DNA of 64,000 bases, taken from positions 3,410,001-3,474,000 of the forward strand of contig CP066225.1 of the NCBI GenBank assembly GCA_016350165.1, written 5' to 3'. This stretch comes from Planctomycetota bacterium (lineage in GTDB: Bacteria > Planctomycetota > Phycisphaerae > Phycisphaerales > Phycisphaeraceae). The translations under genes and the position numbers were made by a program. A model generated the notes under the pieces. The model searched no databases, was not told the DNA's origin, and saw only the letters and a list, made by a program, of their open reading frames with translations. Below, one piece after another: positions 1 through 14,462 of this stretch (its first letter is position 1; every line of letters starts with the position of its first letter).

Positions 1-62
1 ATGTTTTTCAATGAGATTAGGTAGAAGATAAGCGTCTACTCATTAAATATACCTGAAGTGTG

Positions 63-93
63 AACCGGTACCGAAAAATTGGTGCCGGTTTTT
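63..93 (+). terminator. Rho-independent terminator of a gene left of the window
   Basis: A 10-bp inverted repeat (63-72 with 81-90, one G-T pair) is followed directly by a T-run. The T-run is on the plus strand only, so it should end a plus-strand transcript that enters from outside the window. It is convergent with the MFS gene that ends at 119. Confidence 0.6.
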
Positions 94-118
94 ATTTACA
101 GGTTTAGTGGTATGATTT

Positions 119-1549
119 TTAATTCAATTGCATCTCTTCGAGTTGTTTGCCTTTGGTTTCGCGTATCCAAACGATGACGAAGATGAATGAAAGCAATGCA
201 AAGAACGTGTAAACGGAATAGGAACCCGCAAGGCCGATGGATGCAAGCATTGGAGGGAAGCTAAGTGTAATAAGAAAATTAGCTAACCACTGTGCTGCTG
301 CGCCGATTGACAATGCTGCTGCACGGATGCGGTTTGGGAACATCTCGCCAAGGAGTACCCATACTACGGGGCCCCATGAAACACCGAAGAAGAATACGAA
401 TAGGTTTATGACGGTGAGGCCGAGAATCGCTTGATTGCGTGAGAGTACCAGTCGACCATGTTCATCAAGATGCCCTGTAGAGAAAATGACCGTCAGTAGT
501 AAAAGGTTGAAGAACATGCCGAGTGATCCAGCTGCAAGCAATGGTTTTCTACCAATCTTGTCTATCAGCAAGATAGCCACGATGGTTGCAGAGACGTTAA
601 CGGCACCAGATAGAATATTTGTCTGCAGTGCTTGGGCTTCAGTAAAACCAGCTGCTTCCCATAGGTAAGCGCCGTAATAGATGACGACGTTGATGCCGAC
701 GAATTGTTGGAAGATGGAAAGGATTATCCCAATCCAAACGATGCCATGAACGCGTTTGGTTTTTGTGTGAATCAGATCGCGAAGACGCGGTGTGCGATCA
801 AATTCGAGCGTATCTTTAATTTGTTCAATAAGCAGATGTACGTTGCCGCCACGTGTTTTAAGGAAGATTGATTTTGCTTGTTCATGGCATCCGCAAGCAA
901 CAAGATGTCGTGGAGACTCTGGTACGAGTATTGCGCCAATAAAGAAAACGGCTGATGGTATGGCTTCCATCCAGAACATCCATCGCCATGCCGCAAATCC
1001 GAGTATCCATGGTTGAATTGCGCTGCCTGCGGATTTAGCGATGAAGTAGTTTGCTATAAACGCAGAGAAAATACCCAGAACGATTGCGAGTTGCTGTAGT
1101 GAGCCGAGTCCGCCTCGAATATGTTTAGGCGCAATTTCAGCGATATATGCTGGTGAGATAACTGAGGCTGCTCCGACAGCGATGCCGCCAATGATACGTG
1201 CGGTGACAAAGACTCCCGAATCGTTTGCCATGCCAGAACCGAGCGCTGAAATCATAAACGCGATTGCAGTCACAATCATCGTTGGTTTGCGGCCAAATTG
1301 ATCTGCGCACCGACCTGCAATCAATGCACCGAAAACACAGCCGAGTAAGATGGAGGCAACGTTAAAGCCTGTGCCGATGTTTGAAGCATCGAATGCCATT
1401 TGTAACGCAGGAATAGTGCCGTTAATGACACCTGAATCGTATCCAAAAAGAAAACCACCGACTGCCGCGACACACGAAAGCATGATCACGTAGAAGAGGT
1501 TTCCCGTTGGATGGGATTCATGACTGGATGACTGTTCTTGTTCGCTCAT
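119..1549 (-). CDS. MFS sugar porter (sugar:H+ symporter family)
   Basis: Inner-membrane transporter of the sugar-porter branch of the major facilitator superfamily (XylE/GalP/AraE-like). Its 476 residues match the usual 450-500 and contain about 12 hydrophobic segments. Family signatures are visible: FGYDSGVINGT in the first membrane segment, DQFGRKPT after the second, PESPR before the central loop, IDKIGRKPL in the second half, and RETKG near the C-terminus. The substrate is probably a hexose or pentose taken up with protons, but it cannot be read from the sequence. It is a close paralogue of the next gene on the same strand (1756-3183), with a 206-base gap, which suggests a tandem duplication. 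Confidence 0.88.
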   Translation of the reverse strand: MSEQEQSSSHESHPTGNLFYVIMLSCVAAVGGFLFGYDSGVINGTIPALQMAFDASNIGTGFNVASILLGCVFGALIAGRCADQFGRKPTMIVTAIAFMISALGSGMANDSGVFVTARIIGGIAVGAASVISPAYIAEIAPKHIRGGLGSLQQLAIVLGIFSAFIANYFIAKSAGSAIQPWILGFAAWRWMFWMEAIPSAVFFIGAILVPESPRHLVACGCHEQAKSIFLKTRGGNVHLLIEQIKDTLEFDRTPRLRDLIHTKTKRVHGIVWIGIILSIFQQFVGINVVIYYGAYLWEAAGFTEAQALQTNILSGAVNVSATIVAILLIDKIGRKPLLAAGSLGMFFNLLLLTVIFSTGHLDEHGRLVLSRNQAILGLTVINLFVFFFGVSWGPVVWVLLGEMFPNRIRAAALSIGAAAQWLANFLITLSFPPMLASIGLAGSYSVYTFFALLSFIFVIVWIRETKGKQLEEMQLN

Positions 1550-1755
1550 CTGCCCACACCTATAAATAAAAGGAAGGCCACGAAAAGAAGATCGGCATAG
1601 CGGCGTGGATGGATGACGTTATTTGAGTGATCTGAGGTAAGACAGGATATGCTTGCGGGAGAGCGTGTAATGGGCAGTAGGTAAGAGATCGGATGTGTTA
1701 TTGGGATGGTGCCGCAGGCAACATATTCCATGACCAATAATAGGCTGCAGCGGGA

Positions 1756-3183
1756 CTACATTTCCTCAAGATGCTTGCCTTTGGTTTCTCGTACGAAAAT
1801 TAGAGTAAAGATTAGTGAAAGTATTGCGAAAAAAGCGTAAATGAGATATGAACCGGACAGTTTAATTGTTGAAAGAAGTAATGGGAATGTCAGTGTAACC
1901 AGGAAATTGGCTATCCATTGAGCAAAAGCTGCGATACCAATTGCTGCTCCTCGAATCCGATTGTTAAAGATCTCTCCGAGCAGTGTCCAGACAACCGGTC
2001 CCCACGAAAAGCAGAAAAATGCCACATAAATCATCGCCGCGGTTAGTGCCGTGATGCCTTCAGTCCGTGTTAAGCTCAGTTTGCCATCAGGTGAAACTGC
2101 TGCAAAGGCAAACGTAATCGCCATCGTAGTTAAGGAGATTGCCATGCCGATAGAACCAATCACCAGCATTGGCTTGCGTCCAATCTTATCTATCACAAGA
2201 ATAGCTACGATAGTTGCAGAGATATTGACGATCCCGGTAATAACATTTGTGATAAGTGCTTGCGATTCTGAAAAGCCCGCAGCTTCCCAAAGAACTTCAC
2301 CATAATAAAAGACGACATTGATGCCGATAAATTGTTGGAAAATCGAAAGGCCGATGCCGAGCCAGATAATGGGGAGAAGAATAGGTGTCTTTGGTATGAA
2401 CAGATCGCCAAAGATAAGCTTTGGAGAATTCAAAACAGATTGTTTGACGTCTTCGAGTAGTTTTCGTGAATGTTCGCCGATCATTTTATGGAAGATCTTG
2501 CGTGCTTTTTCGTAGTGCTTTCGGCGAACGAGATAGCGCGGTGATTCAGGGATGATCAGCGACCCAATAAGAAAGACGATAGCAGGTATACCTTCCATCC
2601 AGAACATGAATCGCCACGCAGGGATGTTGAATGCTAACGGCATTGTTGAAGAGCCTGCGATATGTGCAATCAGATAATTCGCTAGGTAAGCACAAAACAA
2701 CCCCGTTACGATGGCGAGTTGTTGTAGTGAAGCAAGACGTCCGCGTAAATGAGCAGGCGCGATTTCTGAGATATATGTAGGAGAGAGTACGGATGCTGCG
2801 CCAACCGCAAGGCCGCCGATCAGTCTATATGTTGCAAAGCCGAATGACGAGGAGACTGCTCCAGAGCCGATGGCTGAAATCAAAAACAGAACAGCTGTAA
2901 TAAGCATGCAAGGCTTTCGACCGATCTTGTCAGCCGTTGGTCCGGCAATAATTGCACCGGCTGCACAGCCAAGCAAAATCGAAGCAACATTGAAGCCTGT
3001 TCCCACGGTTGAGGATGTGAAAGCCTGTTGGATGGCTGTGACAGCGCCATTGATGACGCCTGAGTCGTATCCAAATAGAAACCCGCCAATAGCAGCAACG
3101 GATGCGAGTGTGTAAACGTACAGGAGCGATTCGGCATGCACGAGGTGTGGCGTTGGGTGTTGATCAGGATATTGATCGTTCAT
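1756..3183 (-). CDS. MFS sugar porter, tandem paralogue
   Basis: Second sugar-porter MFS protein, 475 residues, aligning end to end with its neighbour at 119-1549 (same FGYDSGVING start, ADKIGRKPC, PESPRYLVRR, IDKIGRKPM and RETKGKHLEEM end). It should import a sugar by proton symport across the inner membrane. The copies differ mainly in the central cytoplasmic loop and in the external loop after segment 9, so they may differ in substrate or expression. No sugar kinase, isomerase or regulator is adjacent; galK is 24 kb away. Confidence 0.88.
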   Translation of the reverse strand: MNDQYPDQHPTPHLVHAESLLYVYTLASVAAIGGFLFGYDSGVINGAVTAIQQAFTSSTVGTGFNVASILLGCAAGAIIAGPTADKIGRKPCMLITAVLFLISAIGSGAVSSSFGFATYRLIGGLAVGAASVLSPTYISEIAPAHLRGRLASLQQLAIVTGLFCAYLANYLIAHIAGSSTMPLAFNIPAWRFMFWMEGIPAIVFLIGSLIIPESPRYLVRRKHYEKARKIFHKMIGEHSRKLLEDVKQSVLNSPKLIFGDLFIPKTPILLPIIWLGIGLSIFQQFIGINVVFYYGEVLWEAAGFSESQALITNVITGIVNISATIVAILVIDKIGRKPMLVIGSIGMAISLTTMAITFAFAAVSPDGKLSLTRTEGITALTAAMIYVAFFCFSWGPVVWTLLGEIFNNRIRGAAIGIAAFAQWIANFLVTLTFPLLLSTIKLSGSYLIYAFFAILSLIFTLIFVRETKGKHLEEM

Positions 3184-3222
3184 ATAGCCTCCAGAGTCTG
3201 TTGGGGTAGGGGGCTGATGTTG

Positions 3223-3897
3223 TTATGGATTCATAGCATGTTGAATTGTTATGAAGTCGTGTGTGACATTTGAAAAGCCAACTAGTATGAATTGAACTGC
3301 CATTGCGACAAGTATTAATCCGAACAGCCGTGTACAGATTTCCATACCAAGGGAGCCAAGAACTTTTTTAATTGCAGTAGAACTGAGCAGAATCACGATC
3401 GTTAGGCCTGCCACTACTGTTATGGCTGACATTGCTCCAAATCGTGTCGCCCATGAGTCGGGGTATTGCGATGAAAGGATGATGGCTGTGGAGATGGAGC
3501 CTGGTCCTACGAAGATGGGGAAGACAAGTGGGATGAAAATGGTCTGAAATCGTGATGCTGCCTGTTTGATTGCGGATTTTCGATGCTCAGGGGCATTGGG
3601 GTGTGTGATGTCGGATTGAGCGGTATTGAGCATTTTTATACCCGTGAGGAGAAGGACGATCCCGCCAGCTATGCGGAAGGCCGGTAATGAGACTTCAAAG
3701 AAGTGTAAGATGGCTGTGCCGGTGAGGTAGAAGATCGCTAAGCCTAGAAAAATGAAAATACCCATGAAGATTGCAATAACGTTGCGAACTCGTGGTGGAT
3801 CGGTGTGGGTACAGGCAACAAAAACGGGGAGGCAGCCGATTGGGTTGACTATTGAAAAGAGTGTGATGAAAAAGATTGCAAAATGAGTGGCATGCAT
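3223..3897 (-). CDS. MarC family (UPF0056) integral membrane protein
   Basis: A 224-residue protein with about six membrane segments and the MarC/UPF0056 start (FSIVNPIGCLPVF, here at residues 14-26) plus the PIFVGPGSISTAI motif in the fourth segment region. The family is widespread, and its old link to multiple antibiotic resistance is not supported, so the function is unknown. It lies 39 bases downstream of the MFS pair on the minus strand and is divergent from rpoB. The ATG start puts the conserved N-terminal motif at the expected position. Confidence 0.82.
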   Translation of the reverse strand: MHATHFAIFFITLFSIVNPIGCLPVFVACTHTDPPRVRNVIAIFMGIFIFLGLAIFYLTGTAILHFFEVSLPAFRIAGGIVLLLTGIKMLNTAQSDITHPNAPEHRKSAIKQAASRFQTIFIPLVFPIFVGPGSISTAIILSSQYPDSWATRFGAMSAITVVAGLTIVILLSSTAIKKVLGSLGMEICTRLFGLILVAMAVQFILVGFSNVTHDFITIQHAMNP

Positions 3898-4426
3898 TGG
3901 CGTTACATCCTTGTCTCGTCGCCCTTTTTGGTAAGAATCGCATAATTGGGAATTTTTTGTGGGAAATCAGGTCATGCCGGGCCTTAGGGGTGATCGGTTT
4001 GGCTGGGGTAAAAAAAATAATTGAAAGTAACGAGTGTATAATCGCGAAAAATGGATAGGGAAAATCCATAAATTGACTTATGATTTTTCATGAGTTGTTG
4101 ATTTTTAAGGACTTATAAGCGTAGTAAGGGGCTGTGGATGGCCGATGGGGGCATTTGGTGGATAAATGTTGGGGAAACTGATGGACTTGTGTAATAAGCT
4201 CGGTAACTATAAAACATTAGGTAATTAGGAACGAAAGCGCGAAGCTCGCGCAGGCAAAATCTGGACCAAAATTGAAATAGTTTTGGGAAAGGCGATGTCT
4301 GTCGGGCTTGTGGGTATGTATACATGGGTGTATACTGTTTCGTTCGCGGCGTGGAAACGGTACTGATCTGGGCGTGTAACTCCCTATACAGTATGAACTT
4401 AGAGATCTCTTAAGCCGAGGATATCG
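3898..4426. other. Intergenic region carrying the rpoBC promoter and leader
   Basis: No convincing gene. This 530-base divergent spacer must hold the promoter(s) for rpoBC and for the minus-strand marC gene. There is no rplJ or rplL and no L10-leader-like gene upstream of rpoB, as would be expected from most bacteria. A purine-rich SD (GAGG at 4410-4420) precedes the rpoB ATG. Confidence 0.6.
4318..4335 (+). promoter_or_regulatory. Perfect 7-4-7 palindrome upstream of rpoB
   Basis: GTATACA and TGTATAC are separated by TGGG, about 90 bases before the rpoB start. The right arm contains TATACT, which resembles a -10 box. It could be a protein-binding site overlapping the promoter or a small hairpin in the leader. 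The role is inferred from symmetry and position only. Confidence 0.35.
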
Positions 4427-8230
<3,804 letters not shown>

Positions 8231-8239
8231 GCAAGCAAT

Positions 8240-8268
8240 AGCAGTCGTCGATTAGACGGCTGCTTTTT
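8240..8268 (+). terminator. Terminator-like hairpin between rpoB and rpoC
   Basis: A 10-bp stem (8240-8249 with 8255-8264, one G-T pair), a five-base loop and a T-run begin 9 bases after the rpoB stop. This is the form of an intrinsic terminator inside what is normally a single operon. It may attenuate rpoC, or rpoC may have an additional promoter in 8270-8340. Confidence 0.6.
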
Positions 8269-8356
8269 CCCCTTCCTTCGTTAATGAATTCGACTGCTGT
8301 TAGAGTTCAATACAAACTGAATTTAATAAACGCTCAGTTATGGAGTGTTTCAAGAT

Positions 8357-11300
8357 ATGGCTGAAATAGCTTACGATCGTGTAAATGATTATGCTGCGGT
8401 GAAGATCACTCTCGCTTCCCCGAACGATATCCGTTCGTGGTCCTTCGGCGAGGTGAAGAAGCCCGAGACAATCAACTACCGTACGTACCGTCCAGAAAAA
8501 GATGGTTTGTTCTGCGAACGCATCTTTGGCCCTGAACGTGACTACGAATGTGCTTGCGGTAAGTACAAAGGCACGAAATTTAAAGGCATCATCTGTGACC
8601 GTTGTGGTGTTAAGGTAACTCACTCCCGCGTACGTCGTAAACGTATGGGGCACATCAACCTTGCTGCACCAATCGTTCACATCTGGTTCTTCAAAGCAAT
8701 CCCTTCCCACCTCGGCAACCTCCTGGGGATGAAGACTAGCGACATCGAAAAAGTCGTTTACTTCCAGGATTACGTCGTCACCGAGCCAGGCGATACACCT
8801 CTCAAACCTCAACAGGTTCTAACAGAGGAAGAATACCGCCAAGCATACGAATCTTACGGTGCTGGCTTCCAAGCCATGATGGGTGCTGAAGCAGTCAAAG
8901 AACTGCTCTCTCGTATGGACCTCAACGCCGTCGCTGGCGAGCTTCGTAACGAGCTGAAGAACACCAAATCAAAACAAAAGATCAAAGACCTTTCCAAGCG
9001 TCTGAAGATCATTGAGCAGATTCGCCACTCAGAAAACGATCCAGGTTGGATGGTTATGGACGTCGTTCCAGTCATCCCTCCAGACCTGCGTCCACTCGTT
9101 CTTCTCGAGTCCGGCAACTTTGCTACGTCTGACTTGAACGACCTCTACCGTCGTATCATCAACCGTAACAACCGTCTCAAGAAACTCATCGACCTTAACG
9201 CTCCTGAAGTCATCATTCGTAACGAAAAACGTATGCTTCAGCAGTCCGTCGATGCACTCTTCGATAACGGTCGTTGCCGTCGTCCAGTGCTCGGCTCATC
9301 CAGCCGCCCACTCAAGTCACTCACCGACATGATCAAGGGCAAGCAAGGCCGCTTCCGTGAAAACCTTCTCGGTAAGCGTGTCGACTATTCTGCTCGTTCA
9401 GTCATCGTTGTCGGTCCTAAGCTGAAACTACACCAGTGTGGTCTTCCTAAAAAGATTGCGTTGGAACTTTACCAGCCGTTCATCATCCGCAAGCTCAAAG
9501 AGCATGGCCTCGTCGACACAATCAAGTCTGCGAAGAAAATGCTCGAGCGTCGTGATCCAGAAGTCTGGGACATCCTCGAAGAAGTCATCCACGAGCATCC
9601 AGTTCTCTTGAACCGTGCTCCGACTCTTCACCGTATGGGTATCCAAGCTTTCGAACCAGTACTCGTCGAAGGTAACGCGATTCGCGTCCACCCACTCGTC
9701 TGTACCGGCTTCAACGCTGACTTCGACGGTGACCAGATGGCGGTCCACCTCCCACTCTCAGTTGAAGCTCAAGCTGAAGCTTCACTGCTCATGCTCTCAC
9801 CACACAACATTTTCTCCCCAGCGAATGGCAACCCGATTATTTCGCCTTCGCAGGACATCCTCCTCGGTGCTTACTACCTCACCATGAAGCATGGCAATGA
9901 GAAGCCTGACACCGAGAAGATGATGAAGTTCCACACGCCGCACGAAGCATTCCTCGCTTACGATCTCAAGAAGATCGAAATGCACGACTGGATCGAAGTC
10001 CGTCTGCCTGAGGGACGCTGGGTTGGCCTCGTCAACGATCAGAAGGATCAGGCTGTTGCTATGCCTAAGAACCTTCGTATCAACACGACCGTTGGCCGCC
10101 TTATGTTCAACGAAATCCTTGCCGACGGAATGCAGTACTACAACTGTGCTCTCGGTTCTAAGGGTTGCAGCCGTGTGATTGACGATACATACGCAATCTC
10201 GGGCCGTCCTGCTACGATCGATCTGCTTGATAACATGAAGAACATCGGCTTCAAGCACTCAACGATCTCAGGTCTCTCCTTCGGCCTCACCGACCTCCGT
10301 ATTCCAGAGAAGAAGAAAGAGCTCATCGACAAGACCCAGAAGAAGGTCGATCGCGTCGAAAAAGCTTTCATGGCCGGTGCTATCACCGAACGTGAACGTT
10401 ACAACCAGCTCCTCGACCTCTGGACACACTGTCGTGAAGCGGTCACCAAGGAACTCCTCAAGGAACTCCGCAAAGACCGTCGTGACGAATTCAACAACCA
10501 CCTCCCAGTCGATTCTGAAGAAGGCGAGTTGTACATCAACCCAGTCTTCATCATGTCGAAAGACGCGTCTGGTGCTCGTGGTAACGTCTCGCAGGTTCAG
10601 CAGCTCGCTGGTATGCGTGGTCTGATGTCTAAGCCTTCTGGTGAAATTATTGAAACACCTATTAAGGCGAATGCTCGTGAAGGTCTATCCGTTCTCGAGT
10701 ACTTCTCATCAACCCACGGTGCTCGTAAGGGCTTGGCTGACACCGCGTTGAAGACCGCTGACTCCGGCTACCTTACACGTAAGCTCGCCGACGTCGCACA
10801 AAACGTCTTCGTCACCGGCGACGACTGTGGCACACACAAGGGTGTCACTAAGCACGCGATCTATAAGGGTGAAGAAATCGACGTTGCACTCAGCCAACAA
10901 ATCATTGGCCGTACATCGCGCGAAACCATCCGTAACATGATCACTGACCAGTTGATCGTTGGCGAAAACGACATCATCACTGAAGAAGCCGCTCGTGCCA
11001 TCGAAGCACTCGGCATCGAATCAGTCATGGTCCGTTCACCACTTTCATGCGATTCCGCACACGGTATCTGTGCACGCTGCTACGGCCGCGACCTCTCAAC
11101 CGGCCGCAAGGTCGAAGAGGGCCTCGCTGTCGGCATCATCGCTGCTCAGTCAATCGGTGAGCCTGGCACGCAGCTAACCATGCGTACCTTCCACACCGGT
11201 GGTGTTGCGACAACCGCAACCATCGATACCAACTTCCAGGCATCTACCGCTGGTAAGATCATGATCCGCGACGCCAACGCTGTCCCAACCAAGGACGATG

Positions 11301-12763
11301 ATGGCAACGAGTGTTTGGTTGCTCTTAAACGTAACGGTGAAGTACTCGTTGTTGATGATAAGAAACGTGAGCTTGAGAAATTCAAAGTTCAGTACGGTGC
11401 TTACATCATGGTCAACGAAGGCGATGACGTTAAACGCGGCCAAGTCCTCGTTAAATGGGACCCTCACCGTACCGTTATCCTCGCAGAAAAAGGCGGTAAC
11501 ATCCGCTTTGAAGATATCGTCCTCGGCGAAACCGTGCGTCAGGAAAAAGCAGGTGACATCGAACAGCTCGTCGTTATCGAACACAAGGGTGAAATGCACC
11601 CACGTATCGTTATCGAAGACGCTGCCGGCAACATCCTCGACTTCCACTACCTTCCTGCGAAAGCTCGTATCGACGTCAAGGAAGGCGATAGCGTCGATGC
11701 TGGCCAGCTACTCGCTCGTCAGCCTCGTGAAGCATCTGGTTCTGCTGACATCGTCGGTGGTCTACCACGTGTTACCGAGATCTTCGAAGCTCGTAAACCG
11801 AAGGAATCAGCAATCATGGCTGAGATCTCCGGTAACGTCGAACTTCGTTCCGACCGTCGCCGCGGTAAGATGACCGTTATCGTTAAGTCCGAAGCAGGCC
11901 TCGAAGTTGAACACCACGTGCCACAGGACAAGCATATGCTCGTCCACACAGGTGACTACATCGAAGCCGGTGACCCACTCATCGATGGCCCACTCATCCC
12001 ACAAGACATCCTTCGCGTTAAGGGTGAAGAAACACTCTTCGCTTACCTCATCGACGAAGTCCAAAACGTCTACCGTGCACAGGGCGTACCAATTGACGAC
12101 AAGCACATCGAGATCATCGTGTCTCAGATGTTGCGTAAGGTCCGCGTTGATAACCCAGGTGACACCAACCTCCTGCCAAACGAAGTTGTCGACAAGTTCC
12201 GCTTCCGCGAAGCAAACTCGACCGTCGCAGGCATGGGCAAGGTCAAAGATCCTGGCGATTCAAATCTTCCTCTCGAAGCTATCGTTTCCAAGAGTGAACT
12301 CAAAGATGCGGTCGCAGAATGCGAAGCCGAAGGACAAGTCCCACCGAAGGCTGCTAAGTGCCGCCCAGCAAATGGTCAAACCCTCTTGCTCGGCATCACC
12401 AAAGCATCACTTCAGTCCGAATCCTTCCTCTCCGGTGCTTCCTTCCAGGAAACCACAAAGGTTCTCACAGAAGCAGCACTCGCAGGCAAGCAGGACACAC
12501 TCGTCGGCCTCAAGGAAAACGTTCTCCTCGGCCACCTCATCCCAGTCGGTACTGGTTTTATCAAGTACTCAGGCATGAACGTCGTCAAGCTCGCAGAACC
12601 TCCTTCACAAGAGAAACTCTCTCGCGAAGAGGAACTCGAATACGCAGCCGCACTAGCGGAAGCTGCTGGTGCAATCACACCAGATCAGATCAAGACGACC
12701 GTCGGCGAATCACGCCTCGTCGCCCAAATGCTCGGCGAAGACGGCAAGAAACGCATGCGATAA
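8357..12763 (+). CDS. rpoC: RNA polymerase beta' subunit
   Basis: Largest core subunit of RNA polymerase, 1468 residues from the ATG at 8357. That start is preferred over an in-frame GTG at 8345 because a GGAG SD sits 11 bases before it. Features in order: the N-terminal zinc site ([11 protein letters not shown] with CDRCG) near residues 65-85, the clamp/lid region, the Mg-binding catalytic loop [12 protein letters not shown] near residue 453, the second zinc site ([13 protein letters not shown]), [16 protein letters not shown] of the bridge/trigger region, and the C-terminal [13 protein letters not shown]. The ORF is intact, with strong C-ending codon bias. A clear terminator follows. Confidence 0.99.
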   Translation: MAEIAYDRVNDYAAVKITLASPNDIRSWSFGEVKKPETINYRTYRPEKDGLFCERIFGPERDYECACGKYKGTKFKGIICDRCGVKVTHSRVRRKRMGHINLAAPIVHIWFFKAIPSHLGNLLGMKTSDIEKVVYFQDYVVTEPGDTPLKPQQVLTEEEYRQAYESYGAGFQAMMGAEAVKELLSRMDLNAVAGELRNELKNTKSKQKIKDLSKRLKIIEQIRHSENDPGWMVMDVVPVIPPDLRPLVLLESGNFATSDLNDLYRRIINRNNRLKKLIDLNAPEVIIRNEKRMLQQSVDALFDNGRCRRPVLGSSSRPLKSLTDMIKGKQGRFRENLLGKRVDYSARSVIVVGPKLKLHQCGLPKKIALELYQPFIIRKLKEHGLVDTIKSAKKMLERRDPEVWDILEEVIHEHPVLLNRAPTLHRMGIQAFEPVLVEGNAIRVHPLVCTGFNADFDGDQMAVHLPLSVEAQAEASLLMLSPHNIFSPANGNPIISPSQDILLGAYYLTMKHGNEKPDTEKMMKFHTPHEAFLAYDLKKIEMHDWIEVRLPEGRWVGLVNDQKDQAVAMPKNLRINTTVGRLMFNEILADGMQYYNCALGSKGCSRVIDDTYAISGRPATIDLLDNMKNIGFKHSTISGLSFGLTDLRIPEKKKELIDKTQKKVDRVEKAFMAGAITERERYNQLLDLWTHCREAVTKELLKELRKDRRDEFNNHLPVDSEEGELYINPVFIMSKDASGARGNVSQVQQLAGMRGLMSKPSGEIIETPIKANAREGLSVLEYFSSTHGARKGLADTALKTADSGYLTRKLADVAQNVFVTGDDCGTHKGVTKHAIYKGEEIDVALSQQIIGRTSRETIRNMITDQLIVGENDIITEEAARAIEALGIESVMVRSPLSCDSAHGICARCYGRDLSTGRKVEEGLAVGIIAAQSIGEPGTQLTMRTFHTGGVATTATIDTNFQASTAGKIMIRDANAVPTKDDDGNECLVALKRNGEVLVVDDKKRELEKFKVQYGAYIMVNEGDDVKRGQVLVKWDPHRTVILAEKGGNIRFEDIVLGETVRQEKAGDIEQLVVIEHKGEMHPRIVIEDAAGNILDFHYLPAKARIDVKEGDSVDAGQLLARQPREASGSADIVGGLPRVTEIFEARKPKESAIMAEISGNVELRSDRRRGKMTVIVKSEAGLEVEHHVPQDKHMLVHTGDYIEAGDPLIDGPLIPQDILRVKGEETLFAYLIDEVQNVYRAQGVPIDDKHIEIIVSQMLRKVRVDNPGDTNLLPNEVVDKFRFREANSTVAGMGKVKDPGDSNLPLEAIVSKSELKDAVAECEAEGQVPPKAAKCRPANGQTLLLGITKASLQSESFLSGASFQETTKVLTEAALAGKQDTLVGLKENVLLGHLIPVGTGFIKYSGMNVVKLAEPPSQEKLSREEELEYAAALAEAAGAITPDQIKTTVGESRLVAQMLGEDGKKRMR

Positions 12764-12793
12764 TCGCAATCGCTCAACCCACCTAAATACAAC

Positions 12794-12825
12794 AGGCCCT
12801 TGGTTTCTACCAAGGGCCTTTTTCT
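12794..12825 (+). terminator. Terminator of rpoBC
   Basis: Perfect 10-bp stem (12794-12803 with 12810-12819), a six-base loop, then a T-run, 30 bases after the rpoC stop. Confidence 0.9.
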
Positions 12826-12924
12826 ATGCCTCAATCCCTAATCATATATCTCAGAATCAAATCAATGTATAATAGCAATCACATAATTATGATTTAAACC
12901 AGTAAATCAATTACCGGGTGCAAT

Positions 12925-13416
12925 ATGTTAACTTCAAAAAACTACAAAGAATCACTTCTTCTAATCACGATCAGTGCATTTACATTCTTCTTCTTCGGCT
13001 GCTACTTATGGTTGCATGATGAAGTTGATCAAATCAACATCGTGACGATTAGCGAATCATTTATGATGGGCCTTATGTTCATTTTATTGATTGCACTGCT
13101 CGTAAGTATCGTCGCAGCAATCGCTTTCGCCATAACACTCTTTGTTATTCATCGGCCCGGCCAAAAAACTAAATCCCCCGGGCTCATTTACCTGAAAATA
13201 TTCACCACGATCTATCTAATAATTTCTACAATAATACTCATGGCCAACTCAGATGTTCCATCTTATTATGTGCCAATCGTTGTGCCGACGCTTTTAACTT
13301 TTGTATTGATGTGTCTGTTCTTAGATAAACTGCGGATCTTGTTTTATATTCTTCTCGTCTCCTTTTACATCTATCGATTTATCAACGTCGAGTATTATTT
13401 TGATGTTGTTAGATAG
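12925..13416 (+). CDS. Small integral membrane protein, unknown
   Basis: 163 residues with four predicted membrane segments (about residues 9-29, 48-75, 88-108 and 114-150) and almost no soluble domain. No family was recognised. The composition is AT-richer than rpoC. It sits alone between the rpoBC terminator and a bidirectional terminator. SD quality is weak (ACCGGGTG ahead of the ATG). It could be a genuine orphan or a lineage-specific gene. Confidence 0.55.
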   Translation: MLTSKNYKESLLLITISAFTFFFFGCYLWLHDEVDQINIVTISESFMMGLMFILLIALLVSIVAAIAFAITLFVIHRPGQKTKSPGLIYLKIFTTIYLIISTIILMANSDVPSYYVPIVVPTLLTFVLMCLFLDKLRILFYILLVSFYIYRFINVEYYFDVVR

Positions 13417-13442
13417 CCCGTAATAACATAAACATTAAAGAT

Positions 13443-13475
13443 AAAGCCCTTAGCAAATCGTTAAGGGCTTTATTC
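13443..13475. terminator. Bidirectional terminator
   Basis: A 10-bp stem (13443-13452 with 13462-13471) carries A-runs on its left and T-runs on its right. It serves the plus-strand membrane-protein gene and the convergent minus-strand SDR gene. Confidence 0.8.
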
Positions 13476-13495
13476 ATTAAAACTCACGAACCGAA

Positions 13496-14269
13496 TCACC
13501 ACTGCATCGGCATCCTCATCTGATTCATCCCACCATCTGCCTGAACCTCACTGCCAAACATAAACGTTGAATCATCTGACGCTAAAAACAAAGCAGTTTT
13601 TGCCATTTCTTCAGGCCTTCCCACACGACCCGCTGCAAGAATATCTGCAAATGCCTGATTATGCTTCTCAATCTGTTCACCACTCATTCCGGAATTTTCA
13701 AGCACAGGTGTATCAATCGGCCCCGGACTCAATACATTAATTCTTGCTCCCTTACGCGCAAGGTCAGGTGTCAATGACCTCGCCAAAGATCGTATCGCCG
13801 CTTTCGTTGCGTTGTATAACGAATAACTCTCAGTACCCATCTCATCCAGGCAAGATGAAACAAGAATCACAGATGCGCCTTTTGTCAGTAATGGGAATGC
13901 ATACTGAACAGTAAAGAATGTACCTTTAAAGTTCACATCACTCATCCGATCAAAATCGCTCACGCTCACCTCTCCCAACGGCGTCGCTGGCACAATCCCC
14001 GCATTCGCAAATACAACATCAAGCTTCCCATATTTATCTCTAATCATCGAATAGGCTTCTTCAAGCGAACCTAAATCCGTGACATCTCCAATCACCGCCT
14101 CTGAATCCCCACCAATCTCCGACAATGCCTTATTCGCTTTCTCCTGACTGCGAGCCAGAATCACAACCGTTGCCCCTTGCTCAGCAAACTCTTTCGCAGT
14201 TGCCAAACCAATCCCACTGTTTCCCCCCGTCAGAAACGCGATCTTCCCATCAAGTCTCTTGTTGGACAT
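13496..14269 (-). CDS. Short-chain dehydrogenase/reductase (SDR)
   Basis: Classical SDR, 257 residues, NAD(P)-dependent oxidoreductase. Visible motifs: the glycine-rich TGGNSGIGLATA cofactor loop (residues 14-25), DVTDLGS, NAG at about residue 90, a catalytic Ser in VSSCLD, and the YNATK catalytic Tyr/Lys pair at about residues 152-156. The region after LSPGPIDTP matches the usual C-terminal half. It is divergent from the TetR gene at 14463, with 193 bases between, a common arrangement in which the regulator controls the reductase. The substrate is unknown. Confidence 0.88.
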   Translation of the reverse strand: MSNKRLDGKIAFLTGGNSGIGLATAKEFAEQGATVVILARSQEKANKALSEIGGDSEAVIGDVTDLGSLEEAYSMIRDKYGKLDVVFANAGIVPATPLGEVSVSDFDRMSDVNFKGTFFTVQYAFPLLTKGASVILVSSCLDEMGTESYSLYNATKAAIRSLARSLTPDLARKGARINVLSPGPIDTPVLENSGMSGEQIEKHNQAFADILAAGRVGRPEEMAKTALFLASDDSTFMFGSEVQADGGMNQMRMPMQW

Positions 14270-14405
14270 CTTTAATTTCCTTCCTTTGTTTATCTAACAA
14301 CACAGCGATAGCCACCACAACGACATAAACAGCATCGCAGCTTCACCAACGCTTAACTCACTATTTGATGCACGATCCGCTAGTAACATCAGGATTGATA
14401 TTTTG

Positions 14406-14417
14406 TAACGGACGTTA
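14406..14417 (+). promoter_or_regulatory. Candidate TetR operator in the SDR/TetR divergent promoter
   Basis: TAACG and CGTTA flank a GA dinucleotide, a perfect 5-2-5 palindrome that overlaps a TATAAT-like box at 14415-14420. A second imperfect palindrome (TTGTAAC with GGTACAA) covers the TetR start at about 14455-14473. Both fit autoregulation of the divergent pair. The assignment is inferred from symmetry and position. Confidence 0.45.
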
Positions 14418-14462
14418 TAATATTAGAGGTAGTAGATTGAGTGTCAAGGAGTTTTGTAACAA